Position numbers and translations under genes: made by a program
From: Ferrithrix thermotolerans DSM 19514
GTDB taxonomy: Bacteria; Actinomycetota; Acidimicrobiia; Acidimicrobiales; Acidimicrobiaceae
Assembly (NCBI RefSeq): GCF_900128965.1
Contig: NZ_FQUL01000009.1
Span: 1-64,000, forward strand
DNA length: 64,000 bases
Direction: 5' to 3'
In this document: piece by piece, positions 35,465 through 43,845 of the stretch
Layout: each line of letters begins with the position of its first letter
How positions within the stretch are numbered: position 1 is the first letter of the stretch
Notes under the pieces: model-generated
Database searches by the model: none
Told to the model about the DNA's origin: nothing
What the model saw: the letters and a program-made list of their open reading frames with translations, nothing else

Positions 35465-36349
35465 CTACTCAGCAAGATCGACTACCTCTGAGGTCAGCTG
35501 GGCTGCAGCCAACAGCGCCCCACCCTTTTTTCTTCGACCCGATCGCCTCGAAAACACCACCGTGACCACCGAGAGAGGAATCCAAGTAAAAAGGAGTGCT
35601 ATTAGGGAAAAGGCGATCGCCTCGGATGCCTGCGTCTGTCCTATCTGAACCAGATACACAGCAAAGGTCGTAAAGCTAAGGAGCGATGCAACTGCAAACT
35701 CTCCTAAACAGAAGGCAAAGGCTAACACTACCACTCCAAGAACACCCGAACGGAGATTCGGAAGGAGAACCCACCACAAGATCTTACGCAACGAGGCACC
35801 TAGCGACTGACCCGCCTCAACCAGGGTCTTTATGTCAAGCGCCTGGACCGCTGAGTCCAAAGTCCGGTAGGTATATGGAAGTGCCAATATCACATACTCA
35901 AGCGCCAGTATCACCGGTGTGCCCATAATAATGTTTGGAAGCGAACCAAAACTTGTAATCACGCCCAAGGTGATGACCACCGACGGGATCACGAGGGGCA
36001 AAAGCGACAGTGCCTCCATGACCCTGCGTATCTTCGGAGCCTTCCAGTGTACCCAAACGGTGGTAGGAATCAAAAGTAGGAGCGTCAACAAGACCGTTCC
36101 TAGACCGATCTTCGCAGATAAGAACAAGGTAGACCAAAACTGCGGATCAGAGAGTAATTTGGAGTAGGCGGAGAACGATATCCCTCTCGTCGTACCGGTA
36201 AAGGAGAAGCGAGCCGAAGACACTATCGGCACCAAGAAGAATAGGCCTACTACGCCCAGAACTACAGATCGAAAAACCTTACCAACCTTTAGGACGTTTC
36301 CTCCACCGCCCCCTGTACTCGGTGCCGGCGCACCTATCACCGAAGCCAT
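35465..36349 (-). CDS. ABC transporter permease
   Basis: A 294-residue inner-membrane permease with about six helices. The EAA-like loop reads LVEAGQSLGASLRKILWWVLLPNLRSGVLG. It belongs to the PotC/PhnV/FbpB-like permeases that pair with the ATPase encoded downstream. Its start overlaps the preceding permease gene by 13 bases, so the pair is co-translated. The substrate cannot be told from the sequence. Confidence 0.9.
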   Translation of the reverse strand: MASVIGAPAPSTGGGGGNVLKVGKVFRSVVLGVVGLFFLVPIVSSARFSFTGTTRGISFSAYSKLLSDPQFWSTLFLSAKIGLGTVLLTLLLLIPTTVWVHWKAPKIRRVMEALSLLPLVIPSVVITLGVITSFGSLPNIIMGTPVILALEYVILALPYTYRTLDSAVQALDIKTLVEAGQSLGASLRKILWWVLLPNLRSGVLGVVVLAFAFCLGEFAVASLLSFTTFAVYLVQIGQTQASEAIAFSLIALLFTWIPLSVVTVVFSRRSGRRKKGGALLAAAQLTSEVVDLAE

Positions 36350-37293
36350 CTTGAAGCCCTTCTTTGAACTAGTCCGTACATCAACGCCGCTACTAGTACA
36401 ACCCCAATCATGCCAGCCCCCAAAGCGTTACCTAGGTGAGCGTGGCCTACTAAGACATTTCCAGATATCAACGATCCGATCTGAATAGGAACGATCGGAA
36501 TCGTTCCGGAGGTCAGAGCCGCTGCGGTAGCGTAGGCAGCAAATGCATCGGTAAATAGAACTAGGAAACCAGCGAGGAGCGGAGGAGCCAATAAAGGTCC
36601 ACCCACATAGCGCCAGAACTGCACCCTAGACGCCCCAAGAGACGACGCTGCATCTACCCATTCTTTGCGCAAAGCGTCTATCGGAGGGATCATAATAAGA
36701 ACCATAAGAGGTATGAGAAAGTACTCATAAACAACCGTTAGACCAAGCACAGAGTACAAGGAGAACCCATGGTTGTAAGGGTTAAACCCAATCTTGGTCA
36801 TAAGCTCAGTGACCAGGCCAAAGTTGCCCAAGGTAGCGATAAAGGAGAAGGCCAAGGGGACGCCACCGGTGTTCGCAAAGACTCCGGAGCCTGCGGTCAC
36901 AACTGCTCGCAAGGTTCTTCCAGGAGACGCCACTATCGCTAGGGCTACTAGTAGTCCAACTACAGTCGCTATTACAGCAGAGAAAAAGGATAACTGAATG
37001 GAGTTCTTAAAGGACTCAAAGTAGACGCCGGAGAATCCAACGGAGAAGTTTGAAAGTGTAAAACTCCCGTTGTCCGCCCGGAACGCGTCTACCACAACCG
37101 ATAACGCTGGGATTAGAAGGAAGACACCGAGGTACAACAAGAAGGGCATGACACCCATAAATCTTCGCCAGGTGCCGTACCTAAGTACCCTCACAAACCC
37201 TCCCTTAGACGGCTCGAGCAAGGGTTCGGAGGCGTTTACACCCCCGAACCCTTCTGCGAAACGATCGGTTTTGTTTGCAGGAGATACCGCCAA
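36337..37293 (-). CDS. ABC transporter permease
   Basis: A 318-residue inner-membrane permease. A charged N-terminus is followed by a first helix (MPFLLYLGVFLLIPALSVV) and five more. The cytoplasmic loop reads WVDAASSLGASRVQFWRYVGGPLLAPPLLAG, which matches the EAA motif of PotB/PhnU-type subunits. The gene starts 4 bases after the binding-protein stop codon and overlaps the second permease. Together with the binding protein and ATPase it forms a complete importer. Confidence 0.9.
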   Translation of the reverse strand: MAVSPANKTDRFAEGFGGVNASEPLLEPSKGGFVRVLRYGTWRRFMGVMPFLLYLGVFLLIPALSVVVDAFRADNGSFTLSNFSVGFSGVYFESFKNSIQLSFFSAVIATVVGLLVALAIVASPGRTLRAVVTAGSGVFANTGGVPLAFSFIATLGNFGLVTELMTKIGFNPYNHGFSLYSVLGLTVVYEYFLIPLMVLIMIPPIDALRKEWVDAASSLGASRVQFWRYVGGPLLAPPLLAGFLVLFTDAFAAYATAAALTSGTIPIVPIQIGSLISGNVLVGHAHLGNALGAGMIGVVLVAALMYGLVQRRASRWLR

Positions 37294-37297
37294 CTAA

Positions 37298-38470
37298 CTA
37301 TCCCTTAGCGCTTCCTACTGCATTCGCCCAGTCTGACGCCACCACGGTCTCAGCTGTATTTAGCTCTGAAGAGGTCGGGAACGACGGGGTTCCAGATACT
37401 GGAGGAAGTGCTGATAGATAGGTTTTGTTAACGGTACCAGCAGTCATCATCTGAGGCAGCTCCACCGGCCTTGCAAAGCCCTTCAACCACAGGTTCTGCC
37501 CTGTAGGTGAGTAAAGGAACTCCTCCCAAAGCCTTGCAGCTGCAGGATCCGGAGCGTACTTGGATATTGCTTGTGCATAGTATCCGGCTACTTGCGCATC
37601 GTTTGGAACGATGACCTTCCAGTCGATCTTTGGAGCCACTAACTTGCCGTAGGCAACGTTTAGGTAGTCCCAGTCGATATTGACTTTGATCTGGCCCGAC
37701 TCTATTGCCGCTGCTGAAGACTGCACCGGAACGTAGACACCCATCTTTGCCAGATTTGCAAAGTAGGTAAGGCCCGGTTTGATGTTAGCGAAGGAGCCGC
37801 CGTTAGCAAGGGCAGCTGCATATACTGCATTGAAAGCAGCAGCGGCTCCTACAGGATTACCGTCTAAAGCGACGTCACCCTTTAAAGCGGGATTCTCCAG
37901 GCTCTTGAATCCAGTTATCGGGACATGAATCGCAGTCGCATTGTAACCGATAGATATGTAACCACCGTAGTCATAGTACCAATCACCGTTTGCAGCCTTT
38001 TCGTTAGGAGCAATGTTGTTCCACGTGGCAACCTTGTAAGGAGCTAGAAGCCCTTCAGCTGCAGCGCTCTGAGCAAACGCCGGGCCTACGTCGATCACAT
38101 CAGGGGCCCGAGAAGAGTTCTTGAGTTGCTTTATCGCGTTAATCTCTTCCGCAGAGGATCCGTCTGGGTTGATATCGTTGATCTTGATACCGTACTTTGC
38201 CTTGAACGCTGACATGATCTCGCCGTAGTTCGCCCATCCTGGTGGGAGCGCCGTTACGTTTAGAACGCCCTCTTTCTTCGCCGCAGCAACCAACTGGCTC
38301 ATTCCTCCGCAAGCCGAAAGCGACTCACAGGTTGAGTAGTTAACTGCTGAGGACCCCGAAGAGGTGCTACCAGCCGAGGACGAACTTCCACAGGCCGCCA
38401 GAACCAAGGAGCCTGCTGCAACCACAGCAAAGGGCACCGCCCTCTTGCTCAACTTACTTGACTTAGACAA
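37298..38470 (-). CDS. ABC transporter substrate-binding lipoprotein
   Basis: A 390-residue exported protein with a basic N-terminus, hydrophobic core and lipobox LAAC (Cys27). The mature part begins with a Ser-rich linker and then CESLSACGGMSQLVAAAKKEGVLNVTALPPGWANYGEI. Later, NIDWDYLNVAYGKL and AARLWEEFLYSPTGQNLW fit periplasmic-binding-protein folds of the SBP_bac_6/8 type used with polyamine, iron or phosphonate importers. The start is TTG with GGAGG 6 bases upstream. A -35/-10 promoter lies about 75-100 bases upstream with a small hairpin at the transcript's 5' end. Confidence 0.88.
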   Translation of the reverse strand: MSKSSKLSKRAVPFAVVAAGSLVLAACGSSSSAGSTSSGSSAVNYSTCESLSACGGMSQLVAAAKKEGVLNVTALPPGWANYGEIMSAFKAKYGIKINDINPDGSSAEEINAIKQLKNSSRAPDVIDVGPAFAQSAAAEGLLAPYKVATWNNIAPNEKAANGDWYYDYGGYISIGYNATAIHVPITGFKSLENPALKGDVALDGNPVGAAAAFNAVYAAALANGGSFANIKPGLTYFANLAKMGVYVPVQSSAAAIESGQIKVNIDWDYLNVAYGKLVAPKIDWKVIVPNDAQVAGYYAQAISKYAPDPAAARLWEEFLYSPTGQNLWLKGFARPVELPQMMTAGTVNKTYLSALPPVSGTPSFPTSSELNTAETVVASDWANAVGSAKG

Positions 38471-38519
38471 CTACAACCTCCACACTCGGATCTTCTCGAA
38501 CCATCACAATAAACTATCA

Positions 38520-38535
38520 CTGCCGACCGTGGCAG
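38520..38535 (-). promoter_or_regulatory. hairpin at the 5' end of the importer transcript
   Basis: CTGCC-GACCGT-GGCAG (5-bp stem). With the promoter at 38544-38572, the message would begin within 2-3 bases of this stem, a position known to protect mRNAs from 5' decay; the role is inferred. Confidence 0.4.
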
Positions 38536-38543
38536 ATAAGCGA

Positions 38544-38572
38544 ATTGTACCTTACTTCTGCAAAGCTACCAA
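38544..38572 (-). promoter_or_regulatory. promoter of the four-gene ABC importer operon
   Basis: On the minus strand TTGGTA and TACAAT are separated by exactly 17 bases (TACAAT at 38544-38549, TTGGTA at 38567-38572). It gives a predicted leader of about 67 bases before the TTG start codon. No regulator site was recognised. Confidence 0.55.
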
Positions 38573-39176
38573 GGAGTAACTAGTCGGTAAACCATTACTA
38601 ACTTTAGATGAACACATAAACTTCACAGCAAACCTTAATAAAGTCGGAGCTTGAGGCTAATGAACCTCTGCCAACACAAAACATCGTCTAATAGGCAGGT
38701 TTAGGACCTAACCCCCAATAACCAAAAACATCACGAGGCACGACCAATTGAGTAGTTGATAACCTGTTCATTTCCTATACAGTGTCTCCTTATAGGAGAA
38801 GGTTTACTAATAAGAACCCACTCATATTGGAAATTAAGACGTAACTACATGAGGTAACGCCAGAAGTACACGCCCAAGCATCCTGGGTTGAAGAGGGCAC
38901 GAAGATGCAAGAACAGCTCATTTCCATACACGATCGTGTTCAAGGTGAAAGGCGTGAGAGCGAGTTAGCCGGTTGCCTATGAGACAACCCGCCGACCTCA
39001 CCTAGAAACACATACTGTACCGAAGCCGACTTATCTGGTCGCCACGGGGGTAGCACCGGGCTCGACCCACGAATTAAGGACTCCCAAGTGCCCTATCGTT
39101 TTGTTCTTAGTTGACCGGGCTGCAGATCCAATATAGGGTTCTAAAAGACCGAGAGCTTTCGACCTCGCACACTGAG
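38573..39176. other. 600-base intergenic stretch, no gene recognised
   Basis: Only very short frames; one of 25 codons (38905-38982, +) starts MQEQLISIHDRVQ after AAGAGGG but has no known relatives that I can recall. A TCTCC-TTAT-AGGAGA hairpin lies at about 38785-38798. The composition looks like decayed sequence rather than a structured RNA. Nothing else can be supported. Confidence 0.4.
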
Positions 39177-39202
39177 TTATCCATTGGCAAGCCGTTGGAT
39201 AA
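39177..39202 (-). terminator. hairpin downstream of the HIT gene
   Basis: TTATCCATTGGC and GCCGTTGGATAA form a stem with two mismatches and an AA loop. It lies 15 bases past the HIT stop codon; no T-tract. Confidence 0.5.
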
Positions 39203-39217
39203 ACCATGACTTAGCCC

Positions 39218-39610
39218 TTAGTACCTGCGTTTTGACGGAATCACACCTCTAACACCACCCACGGGGTCAGACACGTCTCCAAAACGACGGGGTATGACGT
39301 GTATGTGAAGGTGCATTACGCTCTGTCCCGCCGCAACACCCTCGTTCACGCCCAGATTAAACCCATCTGCTCCATCATCCACAAGGGATCTCCCTACCTC
39401 CACGGCAACGTTGAAGAGCCTCCCCACACTATTTGGAGTTAACTCTAAGAGGCTTGCCACATGCGCTTTGGGGATCACCAAACGATGCCCCTCGGAGACC
39501 GGATATCTGTCTTTCACTACCAAAACCTCTGGATCTATCCACGTTGAGCTTTGCGACAGCGAAAGATCACAAAAGACACATTTTTCAGTTAGGTCCAGTT
39601 GGGTTTCCAT
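39218..39610 (-). CDS. HIT family (histidine triad) hydrolase
   Basis: A 130-residue protein. The histidine triad reads HLHIHVIPR near the C-terminus (about residue 100), and an N-terminal CVFC motif resembles the zinc site of HIT proteins. VVKDRYPVSEGHRLVIPKAHV is the usual central region. Such enzymes hydrolyse nucleotide phosphoramidates or related nucleotides in the cytoplasm. The gene starts 22 bases inside the decarboxylase gene, so the two are on one transcript. Confidence 0.92.
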   Translation of the reverse strand: METQLDLTEKCVFCDLSLSQSSTWIDPEVLVVKDRYPVSEGHRLVIPKAHVASLLELTPNSVGRLFNVAVEVGRSLVDDGADGFNLGVNEGVAAGQSVMHLHIHVIPRRFGDVSDPVGGVRGVIPSKRRY

Positions 39611-40980
39611 GCCATCGAATCCAAGATCGCGGATACGTCCGCCTCAGTCGTCGTGGGGTTTACAAAGCAGAAGCGCAACACCTTTTCACCGTTGTGCGTG
39701 GTTGGAAGGACAAATCCCACCTGGTCACGAAGGGCTGCCTTTGACCAGGAGTCGTAGTCTAGCGGACCCCAGTTCTTACGCTTGAACATGACCACAGAGA
39801 GTTCTGGCTCCATAACTAGCTCTAGATAGTCCCTTGCGTCGATCTCCTTTGCCGTCCACTTTGCAAGGTCGATCGAAGCCTGAACCGCCTCCTTGTATGC
39901 GTCGGTCCCATTGACCGCAAGAGAGAACCAAAACGGTAAACCGCGCGTTCTGCGAGTTAGATGGTATGCAAAAGAGGCTGGATTCCACTCCTCCATGGTA
40001 TTTATATCATCCAGATAGGCAGCCTCCTGCGTGTGCGCCTTTACGGCCTTTATTGGATCTCTATAGATAAGCGCTGCACAGTCAAAGGGAGCAAACAACC
40101 ACTTGTGGGGGTCCACCACAAAGGAGTCCGCATCCTCTACGCCATGGTAAAGGTCTCTCTTTTCGTCTGACAAAAGACCGGCGCCTCCATAAGCACCGTC
40201 CACATGAAACCAGAGTCCCTTCTCTTTGGCGAAATCTGCAGCTCCTCTGAGGTCATCTACGATTCCGGCGTTAGTAGTACCGGCAGTGGCAACTACCGCA
40301 AAGACCTGCGTTCTCTCTTCTTCAGATAACGTCACCCACCTTTGCTCAAGATCATTCCTGGTAAGACGGCCTCGTTCGTCGCCTCCTGTGACAAAGATAT
40401 CTACGTCCATCACATTTGCTGCAGAGACGATCGAAGAGTGTGCCTCTTTGGAGCATAGGATCGCCCAGCGATTTGGCCGTTCGCCCCTTTTTTCAGCCTG
40501 AGTACGCCTACCAGTATGGAGACCAGAGAGATTACCCGCTGAACCCCCTGAGACGAAGGTTCCTCCCGCCCCCTTGGGCATCCCTGCCATCTCGGCCAGC
40601 CAAGCTAGGGCTTCATTTTCGAGATAGACTGCCCCCGCAGCCTCAAGCCATGAAGTTCCACATATCGACGAGGCCGATACTATAAGGTCAAACATGATCG
40701 ATGCCTTGGTCGGCGCTACAGGCACGAACGCTAGGAATCTAGGGTGGTCTGATGACAGAGTTGCAGGAGCGTATGAGTCAACAAAGCGCTTTAGCACCTC
40801 CTTGCCACCGAGGCCTTCTTTGGTAATATTTGACGGATACATCGCCTGGATCTCTTCGAGGGGTTTTGGTCCGTCAAGCGGAGGTGGCTGCATCGCTATT
40901 CTCTCCATCGCATAGCTCACGACCTGATCCGCTAACTCTCTGAGACTTTGATCTAGACGATGCATTTTGTCGTACGGCAC
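39589..40980 (-). CDS. PLP-dependent amino-acid decarboxylase
   Basis: A 463-residue enzyme of the group II decarboxylases (aromatic L-amino-acid, glutamate or tyrosine type). The PLP-binding lysine is in VVDPHKWLFAPFDCAALIYRD. GTFVSGGSAGNLSGLHTGRR is the phosphate-binding loop region and FHVDGAYGG holds the Asp that contacts the pyridine nitrogen. The N-terminus is typical of aromatic decarboxylases (YPSNITKEG, HPRFLAFVPVAPTKASIMFDLI). The exact substrate is not shown. It is divergent from the MarR gene, which may regulate it. Confidence 0.9.
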   Translation of the reverse strand: MPYDKMHRLDQSLRELADQVVSYAMERIAMQPPPLDGPKPLEEIQAMYPSNITKEGLGGKEVLKRFVDSYAPATLSSDHPRFLAFVPVAPTKASIMFDLIVSASSICGTSWLEAAGAVYLENEALAWLAEMAGMPKGAGGTFVSGGSAGNLSGLHTGRRTQAEKRGERPNRWAILCSKEAHSSIVSAANVMDVDIFVTGGDERGRLTRNDLEQRWVTLSEEERTQVFAVVATAGTTNAGIVDDLRGAADFAKEKGLWFHVDGAYGGAGLLSDEKRDLYHGVEDADSFVVDPHKWLFAPFDCAALIYRDPIKAVKAHTQEAAYLDDINTMEEWNPASFAYHLTRRTRGLPFWFSLAVNGTDAYKEAVQASIDLAKWTAKEIDARDYLELVMEPELSVVMFKRKNWGPLDYDSWSKAALRDQVGFVLPTTHNGEKVLRFCFVNPTTTEADVSAILDSMAWKPNWT

Positions 40981-41301
40981 GTGGACTCCTCTTTATCTAT
41001 GCAACAGATGTATAAACTTCTCTCACTCATCTAATATAGGGCTTACAGATACAACAGTCATGCAAAGTATACGTCGGATCGTCCACCCATAACCATACGC
41101 AATCTGCTAGGAGTCCCCAGCTACCGATTAGCCGGCTCTCATGACGGCTATGGTGGAACTGTCGTCTCGAGACCGCACTAATACAGCCAAAACCATTCCA
41201 TCGAGTCTCGTGTAGGATTACACAAAACGTAAGCTGACAGTTTCCTTAGTGGTTACACTCTTATCCAAAGGGTTCTACAGTCGGCTGACTAGTTTTATTT
41301 C
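40981..41301. other. divergent region between decarboxylase and MarR genes
   Basis: Contains a perfect TAGCCG...CGGCTA inverted repeat (41129-41150, 10-base spacer), a possible regulator site. No gene or clear promoter recognised. Confidence 0.35.
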
Positions 41302-41811
41302 ATGTACCGCCCTAGTCGCAAAGGTCAAGATGGAATGCAAAGTGGCAATGAGTCAAAGGTTTACGAAGAAGATCTGGAGAGTCACGTAAAGCACCTTGAA
41401 AAGGGACTGTTCCAATTGGCTCGTTCTCTAAGGAAGATCAGGGTCGGCGGGGAAGCCACGCCTACTTACGCGACCGGAGCTGGCTTTTGGGAGCTAGTGC
41501 TCCTAAAGCACCGCCACTCCATGAGGTCTTCTGAGATCGCGAGTTCGCTTGCGATCGATATTTCGACGGTCTCCCGACAGATCAAGGTCTTAGAACACGC
41601 TGGGTTGGTCAAGAAAGAGCCCGATTCAAATGACGCAAGGGCTGCAATAATATCTCTAACCAAAAAGGGCGAAGAGATTGTGGACCAGCTAATAAAAAAA
41701 CGTGAGGACACGGTCAGAAGAGCACTTGAAGGTTGGAGTGTCGAAGATAGAGAGTGCCTAATTAGGCTACTTGACCGTCTAGTAGTTGGACTTGACTCGG
41801 ACGAAAATTAA
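41302..41811 (+). CDS. MarR family transcriptional regulator
   Basis: A 169-residue regulator. The winged helix reads MRSSEIASSLAIDISTVSRQIKVLEHAGLVKKEPDSNDARAAIISLTKKGEEIVDQL, the usual MarR DNA-binding domain with its recognition helix and wing Arg. Flanking helices form the dimer interface. The listed start is an ATG with no binding site; an ATG at 41335 with AAAGG about 10 bases upstream is more likely, giving 158 residues. The divergent decarboxylase is the natural candidate target; ligand unknown. Confidence 0.88.
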   Translation: MYRPSRKGQDGMQSGNESKVYEEDLESHVKHLEKGLFQLARSLRKIRVGGEATPTYATGAGFWELVLLKHRHSMRSSEIASSLAIDISTVSRQIKVLEHAGLVKKEPDSNDARAAIISLTKKGEEIVDQLIKKREDTVRRALEGWSVEDRECLIRLLDRLVVGLDSDEN

Positions 41812-41866
41812 ACAAGGGGTCAGATCTCAGCTTTGATATTGGAGCCACCTACTGCCGATACCTTAG

Positions 41867-43495
41867 TCAGTGTCGTTTCTCGAGAACAAGTTTGACGTTT
41901 CTGTCCCGTCGTGTGCCGACAAAGTTCTTCGGCAAAAGTCGTGCGACGTTGTAAGCTACGCATCTATGCCACGATGCAAGATCCGTCGTCGAGTCGACTT
42001 CGTTGGTAAAGGCGGGAACATCGACGTTTCCCATCTCAAGGTGAACCTCCAGAGCATCTGGCCTCTCCAAAATCTCCACCACTCGAAACTGGCACGGCCA
42101 GTCCATGATCGAGACCGTCGTTACTTCGTAGAACCCATATCGCCTGTCATAGGGTGAGACCGAGCGAGAAACCTCGTTCACATGAGTATGACCACTTAAC
42201 CAAAGGATAACGTTTGGATAACGGTGCAAGAGATCCGATATCTCTCCTCTATCCACCTCTTGCCTTTGGGGATCCCGAAAGCTGTTTACCATCCGCTTTA
42301 GCGGATGGTGCGAGGTGATCACTACGTAGCGATCATGGCCAAAAGGGTTGACAGTGAGCCGACCGTCTACAAAATACCTAGAAGATGCGCTCTTCAACTG
42401 CTCCTCAAGCCAAAGAAACTGCGACCTATCTATAGCTCCCTCTGCTTCCCCACCGCTTACTGCAGTATCCAACGTAACCACCCGCATCTGATCCCCTAGG
42501 TCATATGAAAAGTAGGCCACATCTTCTTCGATGTTCCACTGGGTAAACCCATGACCAGGCGGACTTCCGGGAGCTTCCATATATATTCTGACCAGATCTG
42601 AGGTGGTAATGTGTCGACGCTTGGGGTCGAAAGATACGCTACGTTGCAGTCCACTTGAGAAGAATCCGGCCGGATCGTCCACAAAGTAGGAGTAAAGATC
42701 TAAGGGCAGTTCACCTCCACCAATATCCATCGACTTAGACCCTCCCTGCGTGATCTCCTGAAGTGCTGAGCTTACCTCACCAACGCCTTGGGAAAGAATT
42801 TCATGGTTTCCGTTACAGCCGAGCCAAGGGACCTTTAGCCCTTCGCTAACTATAGGTCTCATAGCCGCAGTTAGCATACCTTCTACCACAGGAAAGCCGA
42901 AGTGCTCTTTGTACACATCAAAACCACCGTCGGGATGCCAATACTCGCTATCCCCAAAAGAACTTGAACTTACAAACTCCGGCTGATTTGAGCCTGACGA
43001 AACGTCGGCCGTTCCCCCACTAAGTAGGGAGACAACCCATCCAACTTCATTGTTTTGTGCATTGTCGATCAGATCTCCGGTAGTAAGAACCAGGTCAACC
43101 TCTCTGCCAGAGAGCTCCGAGGGAGGCAAAGAGTTGATGGTCTTTACAAGTTCACAGACCATGGCGTAGATCAAAAACTCTTGAGGCCGATAACCGGGGA
43201 TCAAACCGGAAAAACGCTTATCTTTTGAGTACCTGTTGACGTACTCGAAACGGCTGGGGGACTTTACATCAGCAAGCTGAAAGTCAGTGATATGCACAAA
43301 TCGACATAGCGATACCACATCGTCACCCTCTCCTTGAACTGTAGTTTTAAGATCTTCCCACGTGGTTTCAGACTCCCCTGGACCAACACTGAGTTGTAAA
43401 AAGTCCGACCTGTTACCTTCGTAGATTGTCGACCCTCCCACCAAGGATTCGGCGCTGGTAAATGGGTGTATCGATCCGCCACCGTTGGTGTCCAA
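41867..43495 (-). CDS. metallophosphoesterase
   Basis: A 542-residue calcineurin-like phosphoesterase resembling the TIGR03767 group. Metal-binding motifs in order: HITDFQLAD, LTTGDLIDNAQNNE, GCNGNHE, SHHPLK and LSGHTHVNE. The TTG start has AGGAGGT 8 bases upstream. There is no clear signal peptide, so the location is uncertain. Substrate unknown. The 350 bases upstream contain a series of strong hairpins that could form its leader. It is convergent with the MarR gene, 55 bases apart. Confidence 0.85.
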   Translation of the reverse strand: MDTNGGGSIHPFTSAESLVGGSTIYEGNRSDFLQLSVGPGESETTWEDLKTTVQGEGDDVVSLCRFVHITDFQLADVKSPSRFEYVNRYSKDKRFSGLIPGYRPQEFLIYAMVCELVKTINSLPPSELSGREVDLVLTTGDLIDNAQNNEVGWVVSLLSGGTADVSSGSNQPEFVSSSSFGDSEYWHPDGGFDVYKEHFGFPVVEGMLTAAMRPIVSEGLKVPWLGCNGNHEILSQGVGEVSSALQEITQGGSKSMDIGGGELPLDLYSYFVDDPAGFFSSGLQRSVSFDPKRRHITTSDLVRIYMEAPGSPPGHGFTQWNIEEDVAYFSYDLGDQMRVVTLDTAVSGGEAEGAIDRSQFLWLEEQLKSASSRYFVDGRLTVNPFGHDRYVVITSHHPLKRMVNSFRDPQRQEVDRGEISDLLHRYPNVILWLSGHTHVNEVSRSVSPYDRRYGFYEVTTVSIMDWPCQFRVVEILERPDALEVHLEMGNVDVPAFTNEVDSTTDLASWHRCVAYNVARLLPKNFVGTRRDRNVKLVLEKRH

Positions 43496-43539
43496 GGCTG
43501 TCTACCTCCTAAAAGAGTTCTACATCAATAGATTATGCA

Positions 43540-43644
43540 CCGCCAGAGGAGGGGGCACTCCTCTGGCGGCCGATATCTCGGCGCATAACCTCGGCCTCGA
43601 ACCTTTGATAAGGCCTCGACGGTCCGAGCCGGGGGCAACGGCTC
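43540..43644. ncRNA. candidate structured RNA element
   Basis: Four consecutive inverted repeats lie within 105 bases of a 350-base gap. (a) CCGCCAGAGGAG / CTCCTCTGGCGG, a perfect 12-bp stem with loop GGGGCA. (b) GCCGA-TATC-TCGGC, sharing one base with (a). (c) GGCCT/AGGCC with a 13-base loop. (d) GAGCCG/CGGCTC with a 7-base loop. No gene or T-tract is present. The element could be a leader of the metallophosphoesterase on the minus strand (45 bases before its start) or a plus-strand RNA upstream of the patatin gene. It matches none of the riboswitch classes I can recall. Confidence 0.45.
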
Positions 43645-43845
43645 TAACCGCTAAAGAAGTTCTAAAGGCCGAACTTTTACAGACGATGAAAGACCAGTAA
43701 ATAAAGTGCGTCGCAATGGCGAACAGTGATCGATAAATATAGAGGCAACTAAACCTTGAGCTAAAGCTCAGGCAAGAGGCACGCTATGATTGTTCATAGA
43801 GCAAAAGTACCGACCACCGATTCAGTTGTTGAGAGGTGCAGGTGA

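Noticed and set aside
43540-43644. Known riboswitch classes (TPP, glycine, cobalamin, c-di-GMP, fluoride) for the hairpin region
   Set aside because: None of the conserved core sequences I know is present on either strand.
43485-43700. A 71-codon plus-strand frame over the hairpin series
   Set aside because: It is a by-product of the repeats; residues follow the inverted repeats and no start signal is present.
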